Numbered from the stretch's first letter, positions 21,175-30,881 are shown. The stretch is 64,000 bases of DNA from Alphaproteobacteria bacterium (GCA_018823325.1 JAHJIJ010000032.1:87281-151280), one strand, 5' to 3'. Notes: a model not told the origin generated them from the letters alone. Numbers and translations: made by a program.

Positions 21175-22755
21175 TCAGCCGCCGGGCAGATGCACCGGCG
21201 CATTCGGCCCGAGTGGCAGGTCAAGCAGCGTCCAGCCGGCAAGCAGCGCACAGCCGAACACCAGCAGCCAGAGCGAATAAGGCAGCATCATCGCGGCCAG
21301 GCTGCCGAGGCCGAAGCTCGGCACCCAGCGCTGACAATAGATGAGGATCAGCGGGAAATAGACCATCAGCGGCGAGATGATGTTGGTCGCGCCATCGCCG
21401 ACGCGATAGGCCGCCGTCGTCGTCTCCGCACTGACACCAAGCAGCATCAGCATCGGCACCAGCACCGGGGCGAGCAGCGCCCATTTGGCACTGGCCGAGC
21501 CGACGAAGAGATTGAGCACGGTGGTGAGCAGCACGATGAGCAGCAGCAGCACGGGCGTGGGCAGCGCGACCGCCTGAAGACCGCTCGCGCCATGGATCGC
21601 GAAGATGAGGCCAAGGTTCGACCAGCCGAACATCGCCACGAAATGCGCGGCGGCGAAGGCGAGGACGAGATAGTATGCGAGATCGCCCATCGCCCCGCTC
21701 ATCATCTTCACCACATCGCGATGGTCCGCGATGGTGCCCGCCGCCTTGCCATAGGCCCAGCCGCCGGCGAGGAAGAGCAGGAAGAAGCCGGCGACAAGCG
21801 ACTGGTAGAAGGGCGTCATCCGTGCTTCCGGCGTGGCGTCGGCATCGATGAGCGGCGCGCCGGGCATCAGCGCCATGACGGCCCAAAGCGCGACCACGGC
21901 CAGCATGGCAAGGCCGCCCCGTCGCAGGCCCTTGCGCTGGGCCGGGGTGAGGCCCTGTCCGGCAGCGGCATCGGGCGTGCCCGCGATCATCGCCGCTTCG
22001 CCCTGTGGCACATAGTTGCCAAGGCGCGGTTCGATGATCCGGTCGGTCACATACCAGATGACCGGAATGTAGAGGATGAGCAGCACGGCCATGAAGAACC
22101 AGTTGCCGGCAATGTTCATCTGCCAATCGGCATCGAGCAGTTGCGCGGCCTCCTGCGTGATGCCGAAGAGCAGGGCATCGAGCTGGCCGGGCAGGAGATT
22201 GGCCGAAAAGCCGCCCGAGACGCCGGCAAAGGCCGCAGCGATGCCGGCGACGGGATGGCGGCCGGCGGCGGCATAGATGATGCCGGCCAGCGGCACGAGC
22301 ACGACATAGGCAGCGTCGGCGGCGAGATTGCCCATCATGGCGACGAGCGCGACCATAGGCGTCAGCAGCATGGCGGGCGCATTGGCAACGCTCGCGCGCA
22401 TGGCGGTGCCGAACAGGCCCGAGCGCTCGGCCACGCCGGCGCCCAGCATGACGACGAGCACGTAGCCAAGCGGGTGGAAATGGGTGAAGGTGGCCGGCAT
22501 CTCGACCCAGAGGCGGCGGATGTTCTCGGCGGCAAGCAAGCTCTGCGCGGTAATGGTGACCGGGGCGCCGGTTTCCGCATCTACCTGCGTCGGGTGCACG
22601 GCCGACGCGCCGGCCAGCGCCGCAATCACCGAGATAACGATGAGCGCAAGGATCAGGTAGAAGAAGATGAACACGGGATCGGGCAGCTTGTTGCCCGTTC
22701 GCTCGACCCAGCCGAGAATGCCCCTTTGTGCGCTGTCCGTCCCGGTCTGTGCCAC
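21175..22755 (-). CDS. AbgT-family transporter
   Basis: Inner-membrane protein of 526 residues with about 11-12 hydrophobic helices. N terminus GWVERTGNKLPDPVFIFFYL and later GNLAADAAYVVLVPLAG and GVSGGFSANLLPGQLDAL mark the AbgT (p-aminobenzoyl-glutamate transporter) family. Members take up p-aminobenzoyl-glutamate or export sulfonamides with proton drive. No abgA/abgB hydrolase genes are near, so uptake for folate salvage is not supported by context and drug efflux is equally likely. It is downstream of the TonB receptor gene with a 133-base gap. Confidence 0.9.
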   Translation of the reverse strand: MAQTGTDSAQRGILGWVERTGNKLPDPVFIFFYLILALIVISVIAALAGASAVHPTQVDAETGAPVTITAQSLLAAENIRRLWVEMPATFTHFHPLGYVLVVMLGAGVAERSGLFGTAMRASVANAPAMLLTPMVALVAMMGNLAADAAYVVLVPLAGIIYAAAGRHPVAGIAAAFAGVSGGFSANLLPGQLDALLFGITQEAAQLLDADWQMNIAGNWFFMAVLLILYIPVIWYVTDRIIEPRLGNYVPQGEAAMIAGTPDAAAGQGLTPAQRKGLRRGGLAMLAVVALWAVMALMPGAPLIDADATPEARMTPFYQSLVAGFFLLFLAGGWAYGKAAGTIADHRDVVKMMSGAMGDLAYYLVLAFAAAHFVAMFGWSNLGLIFAIHGASGLQAVALPTPVLLLLIVLLTTVLNLFVGSASAKWALLAPVLVPMLMLLGVSAETTTAAYRVGDGATNIISPLMVYFPLILIYCQRWVPSFGLGSLAAMMLPYSLWLLVFGCALLAGWTLLDLPLGPNAPVHLPGG

Positions 22756-22888
22756 GAGCCCCCGCTATGTAATTGTGATCGCTTGCCTTGTGCTAGCCCG
22801 GCGGGACGCAAGGGGCAAGGTGAGGGACTGAGGTGAGGCTAGGCCTGACCCTCCGTGGGAGAAAGCGGAACCCTGAACGGGCAGGACC

Positions 22889-25375
22889 TTAGTAGCGATA
22901 ATCCACCGCAATGCGCACGGTGCGGGGGCGCTGGGGAGTCGTGTAGCCACCGCTGTTCGCATCGAAGGGCGTGCCGAGGGCGAAGCGGTTGCCCGTCGTA
23001 TCCAGCAGGTTGGTGACCGAGAGCGAGACGCCGCGCCGGGCGTCGCCATAGCGCGCGGTCAACCCGGTATCGAGATAGTCGCCCTGCTCGTCGCCCAGCA
23101 CGGGGCCGATGCCGAGCCGCGAGGGGCCGACATATTTGAGCCACCCAGCCAGACGCAGATCCGCCGCGCCCATGGGCACGCGATAGTCGACGCTCGCCTG
23201 CACGGCATATTCGGCGACATTGGGAATGCTCCCCGGCGCCGCATCAGGGCTGAGCTGGCCGAGCGAGCCCAAGGCGGGAAGATCGACAAAGGCGTTCGTC
23301 ACCGGCAGATTCGAAGGACGCAGCGATGCCAGCCGGAACACCTCGGGCGTAAGAGCAATCACCCGGCTGTGATTGTAGACTGCATTGAGATCGATCTGCA
23401 GCCGATCGAGCGGGAACAGCGAGAGGCTACCGGCAATCGAGGTGATGCGTCCGTTACCGATATTGGCGGTGGTCGGCAGACCAGTGCCGTCGATGAAATC
23501 GGCCTGAATGTCGCGCCAATAGGCATAGGCTGCCGAAAGGCTCGCGGCGAACCCATAATAGGGACTGCCAAGCCGCACGCCGCCCTCGATGCTCTGGATA
23601 TGGTCGTTGCGAAAGCGGCGGACGAACTGGCCCTCGATGGCAAGGCCGCCGGGGCGGAAGCCTTCCTCATAGCGCGCGTAGAGCGACAGGCCGGGCACGA
23701 GATGCACCAGCGCTTCAGCCGAGGGTAGCAGCTGCGTCTCGGTGCGGCTGGCGGTAATCTCCGAGCCGGCGGCAGCGAACAGCGGCTGCACGTCCTCCGC
23801 GCTGCCCCCGAGCCGGCTGTGGGTAATGCGGCCACCGCCGCTCAGCAGAATGCCCCGCGAGACCTCGAGGCTGAGCTTGCCATAGCCGGTTAGCTCGGTA
23901 ACGCGATTGGTCACGCCGGTCGCGGTCGCGCGCAGCAGCGTGCGGGCATAGACGCGGCGCTGCTCGGTCTCGTTGTCGATGGCGCTGACGCCGAGCACCC
24001 AGCCGAAACCATCCTCGACCGGGCGCCACAGCCGCGTCTCACTGGTCAGCATCCGGGTGCGGTTGCGCTGCTCGAACACGCGCGGCACATCATCCGCCCC
24101 GGTCGCGTCGAAGCGCTCATCCAGGCCATGGCTCACAAAGGCATTGGAGGACTGGAAGCGCAGATCGCCGAAGTCCTTGCGCACAACTAGCGTAGCCATG
24201 CCGTAATCGGCATTGGCATCCTCGACCACCGCACTGCTGCGGGTAAGCGGCGGAGCGTCGCGATCGGCATATTGGGAATCGTCGATGACGGTCGTCTGAT
24301 AGATACCGCCGACATCCACGGTCCACGCATTGCCAAGGTCCAACCGCAGTACCGCGCGGCCCCCGGCGATGCGGGTCCAGTTGACGTCATTCTCCCCGCT
24401 CACGGGATTGTCGATATAGCCGCCGTCCGTGATGCCATAGCCGGTCAGGCGCAGTGCATGGCCGCCCTTCCCCACCGGCATGTTGACCGTCGCCGCGATG
24501 TCCGCGCCCGGCTGGCCATGCTGGGTGAGGCTGAAGCCGGCGCTGGTTTCCAGCGCGAAGCCGTTCGGATCGGGATCGTTGGGGACGAGCCGGATGATGC
24601 CGCCGAGCGAGCCCGCGCCGTAGAGCGTGCCCTGCGAGCCTTCCAGCACCTCGACATTCTTGATGTCATGCAGCCGCAAGTCCGGGTCCGGCGCATTATA
24701 GGTGAGGCGCAAGTCGCCGAGATACTGGCCGACCGTCGCCTGCGTCGGCCCGGTGAAGCTGGAATCGGCAATGCCGCGAATGAACAGCTTGTTACGCCCC
24801 GAACCGAGATGCGTCGAAGCCACGCTGGCGAGGCGGGAGGCGATCGAGTCCGTGCCGCGCTCGCCGCCCAGCCTGAGATCGGAACCATCGAGGATGTGCA
24901 CCGCGCCGGGATAGTCCTCATAGGCCTGATCCAGCTTGCTGGCCGTGACGATCACGGCTTCCTCTGCCGGGGGTGGCGGAGGCGCCACATCAGGCGGAGC
25001 GCGCCTCGCCCGCGCGACCTGCGTCGGCGCCGCTGCAGCCTCGATCCGCCAACTCGTCGCACTGAGTTGCACCGCCCGACTATGGGTTCCAGCCAACATC
25101 CGCGCGATGGCCTCGCCGGGTGTCATGGTGCCGCGCACCGGCTTCACCTTCGTGCGCCAGAGCTTATCGCTGGTGACGCTGATGCTGATGCCCGCCTGCC
25201 GCGCCAGCTGCGGCACCCGATCGGACAGGCGGCCTCCCGCCACGTCGATGGCGCGCGGCTCCACCGCTTGCGCGCGCCACTGGGGCGCCTGCGCGCGCGA
25301 AGACGCGGCGGCGCACAGCAGCGCAGCCGTGGCGATCAGGGCCAACGGGGCACGGGCTATCTTGAGAGCGTCCAA
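22889..25375 (-). CDS. TonB-dependent receptor with N-terminal STN signalling domain
   Basis: Outer-membrane transducer of 828 residues. A signal peptide (core LALIATAALLCAAASSRAQ) is followed by a secretin/TonB short N-terminal domain (about 30-110, with AIDVAGGRLSDRVPQLARQ), a Pro-rich linker, a plug (DLRLGGERGTDSIASRLASV, VLEGSQGTLYGAGSLGG) and a 22-strand barrel ending in VDYRY. The STN domain shows it signals to the adjacent FecR. Its start is a TTG overlapping the fecR end by 19 bases, so translation is probably coupled; no better start is available in frame. Substrate unknown: a siderophore or other ligand. Confidence 0.9.
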   Translation of the reverse strand: MDALKIARAPLALIATAALLCAAASSRAQAPQWRAQAVEPRAIDVAGGRLSDRVPQLARQAGISISVTSDKLWRTKVKPVRGTMTPGEAIARMLAGTHSRAVQLSATSWRIEAAAAPTQVARARRAPPDVAPPPPPAEEAVIVTASKLDQAYEDYPGAVHILDGSDLRLGGERGTDSIASRLASVASTHLGSGRNKLFIRGIADSSFTGPTQATVGQYLGDLRLTYNAPDPDLRLHDIKNVEVLEGSQGTLYGAGSLGGIIRLVPNDPDPNGFALETSAGFSLTQHGQPGADIAATVNMPVGKGGHALRLTGYGITDGGYIDNPVSGENDVNWTRIAGGRAVLRLDLGNAWTVDVGGIYQTTVIDDSQYADRDAPPLTRSSAVVEDANADYGMATLVVRKDFGDLRFQSSNAFVSHGLDERFDATGADDVPRVFEQRNRTRMLTSETRLWRPVEDGFGWVLGVSAIDNETEQRRVYARTLLRATATGVTNRVTELTGYGKLSLEVSRGILLSGGGRITHSRLGGSAEDVQPLFAAAGSEITASRTETQLLPSAEALVHLVPGLSLYARYEEGFRPGGLAIEGQFVRRFRNDHIQSIEGGVRLGSPYYGFAASLSAAYAYWRDIQADFIDGTGLPTTANIGNGRITSIAGSLSLFPLDRLQIDLNAVYNHSRVIALTPEVFRLASLRPSNLPVTNAFVDLPALGSLGQLSPDAAPGSIPNVAEYAVQASVDYRVPMGAADLRLAGWLKYVGPSRLGIGPVLGDEQGDYLDTGLTARYGDARRGVSLSVTNLLDTTGNRFALGTPFDANSGGYTTPQRPRTVRIAVDYRY

Positions 25376-26355
25376 CCTCCGCTTTCCTTTGTGGCAGAGG
25401 TGCCGGAGAGCGCCGCCAGATCGCTGACCAGCCGCTCCTCCGGAAGGTCCGTGCGCAAGGCGCCACGGAAGAGGACACCGGAGGCGGCAGGCGCGGCGCG
25501 CAGGGCGATGCCCGTCGTGCGCGAGACTTCCGCCGCGACATCGCCGAGGCGCACGCCATCATAGATGAGCTGCCCGCCTCGCCAGCCGCCGACAGCGGCC
25601 GGGCTGATCGCCGTCATATCGGTCGCGCTGCCATCCTCGCGCGCGGTGAAGCGATAGCCGGCGTCGATGCGCAGATTAGCGGCCTGTGGATTGTAGACCA
25701 CCGCGCCTTCGGACACGGCGACGCTGATGCGCCCGTCATTGCGGGTCACGTCGAACACGGTCCCGACATCGACCAGTTCGGCGCCACCGACCGACACACG
25801 GAACGGGGCCGTGTCGCTATGCACGACGGTGAGCAATACCTGCCCGTCCTCCAGTTCCACGCGACGCGGATCGCTGCGGCTGAGCTTCACGGAAGAGCCG
25901 CCATTCACCGCAATTTCGCTGCCATCGGCGAGCTTCACGACCTGCGGCTGGCCCATGGCCGTCTGCACTCGATAACTGTCCGATGGCGATTGCATAACGC
26001 CGATGCCGATGATGCCCGCCACCGACGCCGCAATCGCGCCGCCGATCCACGCACGGCGGCTGACCCGATGCGGCGGGAGAGGCGTGACATTAGGCTGCGG
26101 ATCGGGCGTGATAGGTGCGGGCGCCACGGGTGCTCCGTGCGTCTCAGGCCAGATATCCTCGGAGCGCGCCGGCAGGGCCTGCAGATCCGCATCGAGCGCG
26201 GCGAGCTCATGATAGGCCTCCTGATGGGCCGGATTCGCCGACAGCCAGTCGGTGAAAGCCTCCCAGTCGTTGAACGCCGGATCGCGCTGGCGCATCAGCC
26301 AGTCCAGCGCCGCGGTTTCGGCTGCGCCCATGGCCGCGCTCGGGTCATGCGTCAT
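25357..26355 (-). CDS. FecR-family anti-sigma/sigma regulator
   Basis: Inner-membrane regulator of 332 residues passing a signal from the outer-membrane receptor to the ECF sigma factor. The cytoplasmic N-terminal part has the DUF4880-like AALDWLMRQRDPAFNDWEAFTDWLSANPAHQEAY pattern. One transmembrane helix (around AWIGGAIAASVAGIIGIGVM, about residues 95-115) precedes the periplasmic FecR domain (TAMGQPQVVKLADGSEIAVN; GTVFDVTRNDGRISVAVSEG), followed by an STN-like C-terminal region. The ATG at 26355 has GAGGAGA upstream and overlaps the end of the sigma gene by 11 bases, showing a sigma-fecR-receptor operon. Confidence 0.92.
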   Translation of the reverse strand: MTHDPSAAMGAAETAALDWLMRQRDPAFNDWEAFTDWLSANPAHQEAYHELAALDADLQALPARSEDIWPETHGAPVAPAPITPDPQPNVTPLPPHRVSRRAWIGGAIAASVAGIIGIGVMQSPSDSYRVQTAMGQPQVVKLADGSEIAVNGGSSVKLSRSDPRRVELEDGQVLLTVVHSDTAPFRVSVGGAELVDVGTVFDVTRNDGRISVAVSEGAVVYNPQAANLRIDAGYRFTAREDGSATDMTAISPAAVGGWRGGQLIYDGVRLGDVAAEVSRTTGIALRAAPAASGVLFRGALRTDLPEERLVSDLAALSGTSATKESGGWTLSR

Positions 26356-26908
26356 CGGATTGTCTCCTCGCGGCCAGCAAGGCGGCATAAGCGCGGCGCA
26401 AATCGCTCTCCACAGTGCTCAGGCTCACGCCCAGTTCGGCGGCGATCTGCCGCTGCGGAATGCCCTCCAGGCGGTAAAGCCGGAAGCAGCGCGAGGCGCG
26501 TTCGCCCAACGCGTCCAGCGCCTGATCGAGCCGCCGCAAGTCCTCGCGCGTGATCATCTGTTCCTCGGCCGTGGGCTCGGGCGCGGTTTCGCTCAGCCCG
26601 CGCGCTTCCGTCCAGGCCTGATCGCGCGCCCGGGCCTGCCGCTCGGCGCGATAGCGATCGACCATGAGATTGTTCGCCGCGCGATAGAGATAGCCCAGCG
26701 GATTGCCGATCGGGCCGGTGGGGCGCTGGGTGACGCGCATCCACAGCTCCTGAAACAGGTCCTCCGCCGCATCGCCGGCGCCATGGGCCTCCAGGAAACG
26801 GATGAGCTGCGCGCGATGCGCCAGCAGCACGCCATCCATACCCTGTCCGGCATCGGGTCCGGGCTCGCCTCTCATTGTCTGCCTGTCCGGGCTTTCCTGT
26901 GCTCTCAT
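26345..26908 (-). CDS. ECF RNA polymerase sigma factor (FecI-like)
   Basis: Sigma-70 family extracytoplasmic-function factor of about 187 residues. Region 2 is seen in HGAGDAAEDLFQELWMRVTQ and the YLYRAANNLMVDRYRAE segment. Region 4, near the C terminus, has LGERASRCFRLYRLEGIPQRQIAAELGVSLSTVESDLRRAY, a helix-turn-helix for the -35 element. Start is uncertain: ATG 26908 has GGAG nine bases before it, ATG 26875 is also possible. It heads the fecR/TonB-receptor operon, so it should switch on transport genes when the receptor binds its ligand. Confidence 0.9.
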   Translation of the reverse strand: MRAQESPDRQTMRGEPGPDAGQGMDGVLLAHRAQLIRFLEAHGAGDAAEDLFQELWMRVTQRPTGPIGNPLGYLYRAANNLMVDRYRAERQARARDQAWTEARGLSETAPEPTAEEQMITREDLRRLDQALDALGERASRCFRLYRLEGIPQRQIAAELGVSLSTVESDLRRAYAALLAARRQSDDA

Positions 26909-27092
26909 CGCGCCCGGCTCCGCTTCCCCCGAGGAGCCTTGCAAGAGCGCGGGATATACCGCGCAGCGCCCAGCGCGCAAGGGCAGTGCATCGGCCGCGC
27001 GGCCGCCCCACGGCGCGCGCGGGCACGCCGGGCCGGGTCCATCGAGGCAGAGACTGATCGCACGCGCTGGCATCTCCGTTCATCTCCGGGGT

Positions 27093-27143
27093 GGGCAAGA
27101 GGGAGCCGGGTGGTGGTGGGGCACGTCGTTCTCCCTCTTGCCC
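27093..27143. repeat. 13-base perfect inverted repeat downstream of autotransporter
   Basis: GGGCAAGAGGGAG at 27093-27105 is the exact inverse of 27131-27143, with a 25-base loop. It lies 22 bases past the autotransporter stop and upstream of the sigma-factor gene, both on the minus strand. It may end the autotransporter transcript, though no T-run follows. The rest of the 257-base gap shows nothing I can name. Confidence 0.5.
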
Positions 27144-27165
27144 TCGCATCGGTTCCAGGGAAAGC

Positions 27166-30100
27166 CTAGAGACCGACACGAAGACTGGCACGCAGCGACA
27201 GGCCCCAATTGCCCTGATGCTGCTCCGCGCCCAATTCGCCGCCAATCTGGAAGCCGCTGTTGCCAGCAACACCGCGCAGGCGGCCAACCCAGCCACTTTC
27301 GCGCTCATCGGGCAGCAGCGTGAAGTCGTCGCCATCCGCGAAGTGCGCAATCGTGTTGCCGAGCTTGCCGCTCACGATCTCGCGCCGACCTGCCTCGATC
27401 TCGATCCGCGACCAGCCGGACCACTGGTCATAGCCGCCCATGTCGAGCCCGAGGACGGCGCTGCCGGTGACGGCCAGCTCATCGCTGGTGCGCGAGCGCA
27501 CGACGAGGTTCATGGCATCGCCGCCGCCCGTCTCGGTGTAGCCATTTTCCTTCAGGCGGAAATAATCGAGCGAGAGAACGGGCCGGAAGGAGATGCCACC
27601 TTTCGACACCCAATCGTAGGAGACGGTGCCCATGGCCGAGTAAAGCCTGGCACTGCGATCGCTGTTTGCGGTGAGCGTCACGGCCTCGCCATCATCCAGC
27701 CCCTCGAAGCTGCGCTTGCCTTCCAGATCGACGAAGCCCATCGACCCGCGCGCCGTCGCCCGGAAGCGGCCGGACTTGAAGCGCCAGTAGCCGGCCAGCT
27801 CGATCTGGTTGGCCGTGATCTGATTGGCCGTCTCGCCATCGCGGTTGCGACCCCACAGATAAGCAACCGAGGCGCCGAAGCTGCCAAGACCGGTCTTGAT
27901 CTCGCCGCCGCCGCCGATGCCCCAGCCAGACGTCTCATAGGCTGCGGTGTCGCCGCGCCCCTTCTCGACGCCCCAGACGATCTGGTTGATCCAGTAACCC
28001 CACTTGCCTTCATCCTTGAACGGCCCGGTGGGATCGTCCAGCATCCGCCCGAAGGTGCGTGTGCCCTGGGTGACAGCCTGGAAGGTGCCGCCGGCATGAT
28101 CAGGCAGCAGCTGGCGCAGGCTGGTGCGGAAATTCTCGCCGTCCGTGATGCCGAGGAACGCGCTTTCCACCCGCTCGTCGCTGGAGAGCGCCGCATAGAC
28201 AGCGTCGAACGCCGCGGCTTCCGAGCGGTTAAGCTCCATCTCGGTTGCTGTCTTGCGACCCAGTGTGACGTTGACGGTGTTGGCGGTGCTGCTGACTGTC
28301 GCCTTGTAGAGATAGGGCACCAGCGCAGTTTCTGCATCGATGTTGTCCGCGCCCGTGAGCGTGCCGGCGCTCACCACAAGGTGGTTGCCCACTGCATTTT
28401 CGATATCGCTCACCCGCAGCACCAGCCGCGAATCCGCCGCAAAGCTCGCCGTGCCCGCGACCGAAAGATAAGGCGTGGTGTTGCCTGCCGCGCCCAGGGT
28501 GATACCCAGCGCACCCTTGTCGGTGACGGCCAGGCTGCCGATGCTCGCCGGACCGGAGAGGTCGAGCCCGCCACCGGCGACGCTGACGGCGAGCTGGCCG
28601 GCATTAGTGAAGGTGCCGGAGAAGACGGAACTGCCCCCGATCGAGAGCGTGCTTGCCGTGCCGCCGAAGTCGGCCGTGCCATTGAAGCGCGACGTACCGG
28701 CGAGGCTCATGGCGCCGCTGCCGGTGCCGAAGGCGACATCGCCGGTATAGACCGCATCGCCGAGCAGCCGGAGCGTGTCCGCCCCCGCGCCGAAGCTGGT
28801 GTTGCCGGTCATCGTGCCATCCGCGATCTCGAAGACGTCATTGCCGCTGCCCAGCAGCACATTCCCCACGATGCTCGGCGCGGTGGCGGTGGAGGCCACT
28901 TGCGTCTGCTTCACGGTAACCCCGCTGGTGTTGGCGGTGAGATCGATGGCGATGTTGCGGCCGGAGTCCGCCTTGGCGCCAGTCGCGGAGATCGTGCCGC
29001 TATTTTCGATGAGCGTCAGGCCGCCCGAGCGATCAATGATCGCGACGGCGCTTCCTGCCTCGCCGGTCGTGGCTTTGATGGTGCCGGCATTGCGGATGGT
29101 GGGGAGGCTGGCGCCTGCATCGACGCGCACGGCCGTGGCGGTCGTGCCGTCCTTGCTCGTGCCGGTCGCCTCGACCTTGCCGGTGACATGCAGCACAGGC
29201 GTAGAGGCGCCAGCGCCGAGGCGCAGGGCCGTGGCCGATGCACCGTTGGCCGTCGCGTTGACGCTGCCGCTGATGCCGATACCGCCAGCGATGGTCACTG
29301 CGCCGCCTTGGCCGCCGACGAGCAGGCCATTGCCCTCGACGCCGGTGTAAAGGCCGCTGCCGGTGACGGTGCCGTCAATGATCAGGCCATAGCCGTTGCC
29401 CGTCGCGGGAACGGCGCCAATCACGATATCCCGCCCGGCCGCGCCGATCCGCATCGCCGGTGCCGCGCCGTAGGAGCGCACGACCGCAGAGCCTTCCTCG
29501 CTGTCCTTGATGCCGTCCTTGTCCTCATCGTCATCGGTGGTGCTCGCGTCCTTGGGGGGCACGGCGAGAATGATGCCACCGGCGACATCGCCTTCCACGA
29601 CAACCGCCGAACCACCTTGTAGCAGATCATCGGCATCCAGCTTGGATGTGTCGGACGGCGGGGTCGTGTACCGATACCCGCTCGACGAGATTGCTCCCTG
29701 GATGGTCAGCGTGCCGCCGATGTCGCCTAGGAATGCCGCGCCGATGGCATCGACGCCCTGAGCGCCCACCGTGCCGGCCAGACGGACGTTGCCACTGATA
29801 TCCCCTGCCTGCACACCGATCGCCCGGTCACCGAGCACGCTGGTGGTGCCATCATGCGAGAAGGCGCCGGTGAGCGGCCCGCCCAGCCGAATGCCGAAGG
29901 AATCATTGCCCTCGATCTGGATGGTCGCCCCGCGCGCCACGGTGATGTTGCCCGCATAGGCACCCAGCGTGCGAATGCCGTGGCGGCCCGTGCCGACGGC
30001 GAAGGGACCATCGAGATCGCCATCATTGTCACCGTCGGTGGGCGTGTAGGTCTCATCGACGACAATCTTGCCACTGTGGACGATCCCGCCGGACGTGCCG

Positions 30101-30375
30101 GCGTTGGCGACGATGCCGGCGGCATTGTCCGCATTGCCGATCTGGATCCTGCCTTCGTTGGTAATCTTGTTCGCACTGTTGACAGTGACGGCGACACTGC
30201 CCGCCCCGGTCAGCTCGATCGATCCGGCCGAGCTGATCTTGATGTCGTCGGCCGCGCCATTATTGGCGGTGGCCGTGCTGATCGGGGTCGTCCGCTTGGT
30301 CGTGATCGAGGTTTCCGCCGAGGCCGCGCTGGCAAGGGCGAGAGCACAGGTGGAAGCGAGCAGGAAATGGCGCAT
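27166..30375 (-). CDS. Autotransporter (type Va) with large passenger
   Basis: Surface protein of 1069 residues. Signal peptide residues 1-20 (ends ASAASA). A long passenger rich in Gly/Ala/Thr/Val repeats, typical of a beta-helix, spans about 21-750. It includes two acidic Asp-rich inserts (about 114-123, DGDNDGDLDG, and 281-295, around DKDGIKDSEEG) that look like calcium-binding loops. The last 280 residues form an autotransporter barrel (GKWGYWINQIVWGVEKGRG; final strand LSLRASLRVGL). The ATG has GGAGT upstream. No adhesin or protease motif is evident in the passenger, so the role (adhesion, aggregation) is a guess. Confidence 0.88.
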   Translation of the reverse strand: MRHFLLASTCALALASAASAETSITTKRTTPISTATANNGAADDIKISSAGSIELTGAGSVAVTVNSANKITNEGRIQIGNADNAAGIVANAGTSGGIVHSGKIVVDETYTPTDGDNDGDLDGPFAVGTGRHGIRTLGAYAGNITVARGATIQIEGNDSFGIRLGGPLTGAFSHDGTTSVLGDRAIGVQAGDISGNVRLAGTVGAQGVDAIGAAFLGDIGGTLTIQGAISSSGYRYTTPPSDTSKLDADDLLQGGSAVVVEGDVAGGIILAVPPKDASTTDDDEDKDGIKDSEEGSAVVRSYGAAPAMRIGAAGRDIVIGAVPATGNGYGLIIDGTVTGSGLYTGVEGNGLLVGGQGGAVTIAGGIGISGSVNATANGASATALRLGAGASTPVLHVTGKVEATGTSKDGTTATAVRVDAGASLPTIRNAGTIKATTGEAGSAVAIIDRSGGLTLIENSGTISATGAKADSGRNIAIDLTANTSGVTVKQTQVASTATAPSIVGNVLLGSGNDVFEIADGTMTGNTSFGAGADTLRLLGDAVYTGDVAFGTGSGAMSLAGTSRFNGTADFGGTASTLSIGGSSVFSGTFTNAGQLAVSVAGGGLDLSGPASIGSLAVTDKGALGITLGAAGNTTPYLSVAGTASFAADSRLVLRVSDIENAVGNHLVVSAGTLTGADNIDAETALVPYLYKATVSSTANTVNVTLGRKTATEMELNRSEAAAFDAVYAALSSDERVESAFLGITDGENFRTSLRQLLPDHAGGTFQAVTQGTRTFGRMLDDPTGPFKDEGKWGYWINQIVWGVEKGRGDTAAYETSGWGIGGGGEIKTGLGSFGASVAYLWGRNRDGETANQITANQIELAGYWRFKSGRFRATARGSMGFVDLEGKRSFEGLDDGEAVTLTANSDRSARLYSAMGTVSYDWVSKGGISFRPVLSLDYFRLKENGYTETGGGDAMNLVVRSRTSDELAVTGSAVLGLDMGGYDQWSGWSRIEIEAGRREIVSGKLGNTIAHFADGDDFTLLPDERESGWVGRLRGVAGNSGFQIGGELGAEQHQGNWGLSLRASLRVGL

Positions 30376-30493
30376 GAATACTCCGCTGGTCCGATGTTCC
30401 GGGGGAGTTTCCTTCCCCCCCCTTTGACCAGCATGACGGAGCCGAGGGCACGCAGCCTTGGTCCGCCAGCATCATTCCGCGACAAGATTTACG

Positions 30494-30515
30494 CCGGAAG
30501 GCCGGTCGGCCTCCG
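30494..30515 (-). terminator. Possible terminator after cytochrome c gene
   Basis: On the minus strand CGGAGGCC, a GACC loop, then GGCCTTCCGG form a stem of eight to nine pairs with one bulge, seven bases after the cytochrome c stop. Only a short A/T stretch follows, so the case is moderate. Confidence 0.4.
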
Positions 30516-30521
30516 CTCGCT

Positions 30522-30881
30522 TTATTCCGGCTTGGCCGCAGCGCTCAGAATGTAAGCCGCGACATCATTGATATCCTTCTCGCTCAGCTGGGCAGCGTAA
30601 GGCGGCATGGCACCCGCGCCGTTGGCGACGCGATCTACGATGAAGGCGTGCGTGAGATTGGCATTGTTGTCCAGTGAGGGGCCGATGGGGCCGGTCGCGT
30701 CCGCAGCCGCCAGCACGTGGCAGGCGCCGCAGACCGAATTCTCGAACACCAGCTTGCCGTTGGCCAGATCACCCGCCGCAGCCGCACCGTCCTGCGCATT
30801 GATTTGAGCCAAGGGCAGCGCGGCCAGCGTTACGGCGATGCCTGGAATGCTCCATGTCTTTGCGGCCTTTGCGAGTGTCAC
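30522..30881 (-). CDS. Small exported c-type cytochrome
   Basis: Periplasmic monohaem cytochrome c, 119 residues. A signal peptide (core GIAVTLAALPLAQINAQ) is followed by the haem site SVCGACHVLAA (CxxCH) at about residue 54 and a distal methionine in GAMPPYAAQLSEKDINDVAAYILS. Size and spacing suit the c5/c555 class that shuttles electrons to oxidases. It starts at GTG 30881 with GGAGG seven bases upstream. It is a single-gene unit between the autotransporter and the divergent GFA gene; its redox partner is unknown. Confidence 0.9.
   Translation of the reverse strand: MTLAKAAKTWSIPGIAVTLAALPLAQINAQDGAAAAGDLANGKLVFENSVCGACHVLAAADATGPIGPSLDNNANLTHAFIVDRVANGAGAMPPYAAQLSEKDINDVAAYILSAAAKPE

Noticed and set aside
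21190..22836. Open frame of 548 codons antisense to the AbgT transporter
   Set aside because: Rich in Arg, His, Gln and Glu with no recognisable motif; an artefact opposite a clear membrane protein.
27091..29622. Open frame of 843 codons antisense to the autotransporter
   Set aside because: Residue pattern is that of a mirrored GC-rich frame; the other strand has signal peptide, passenger and barrel.
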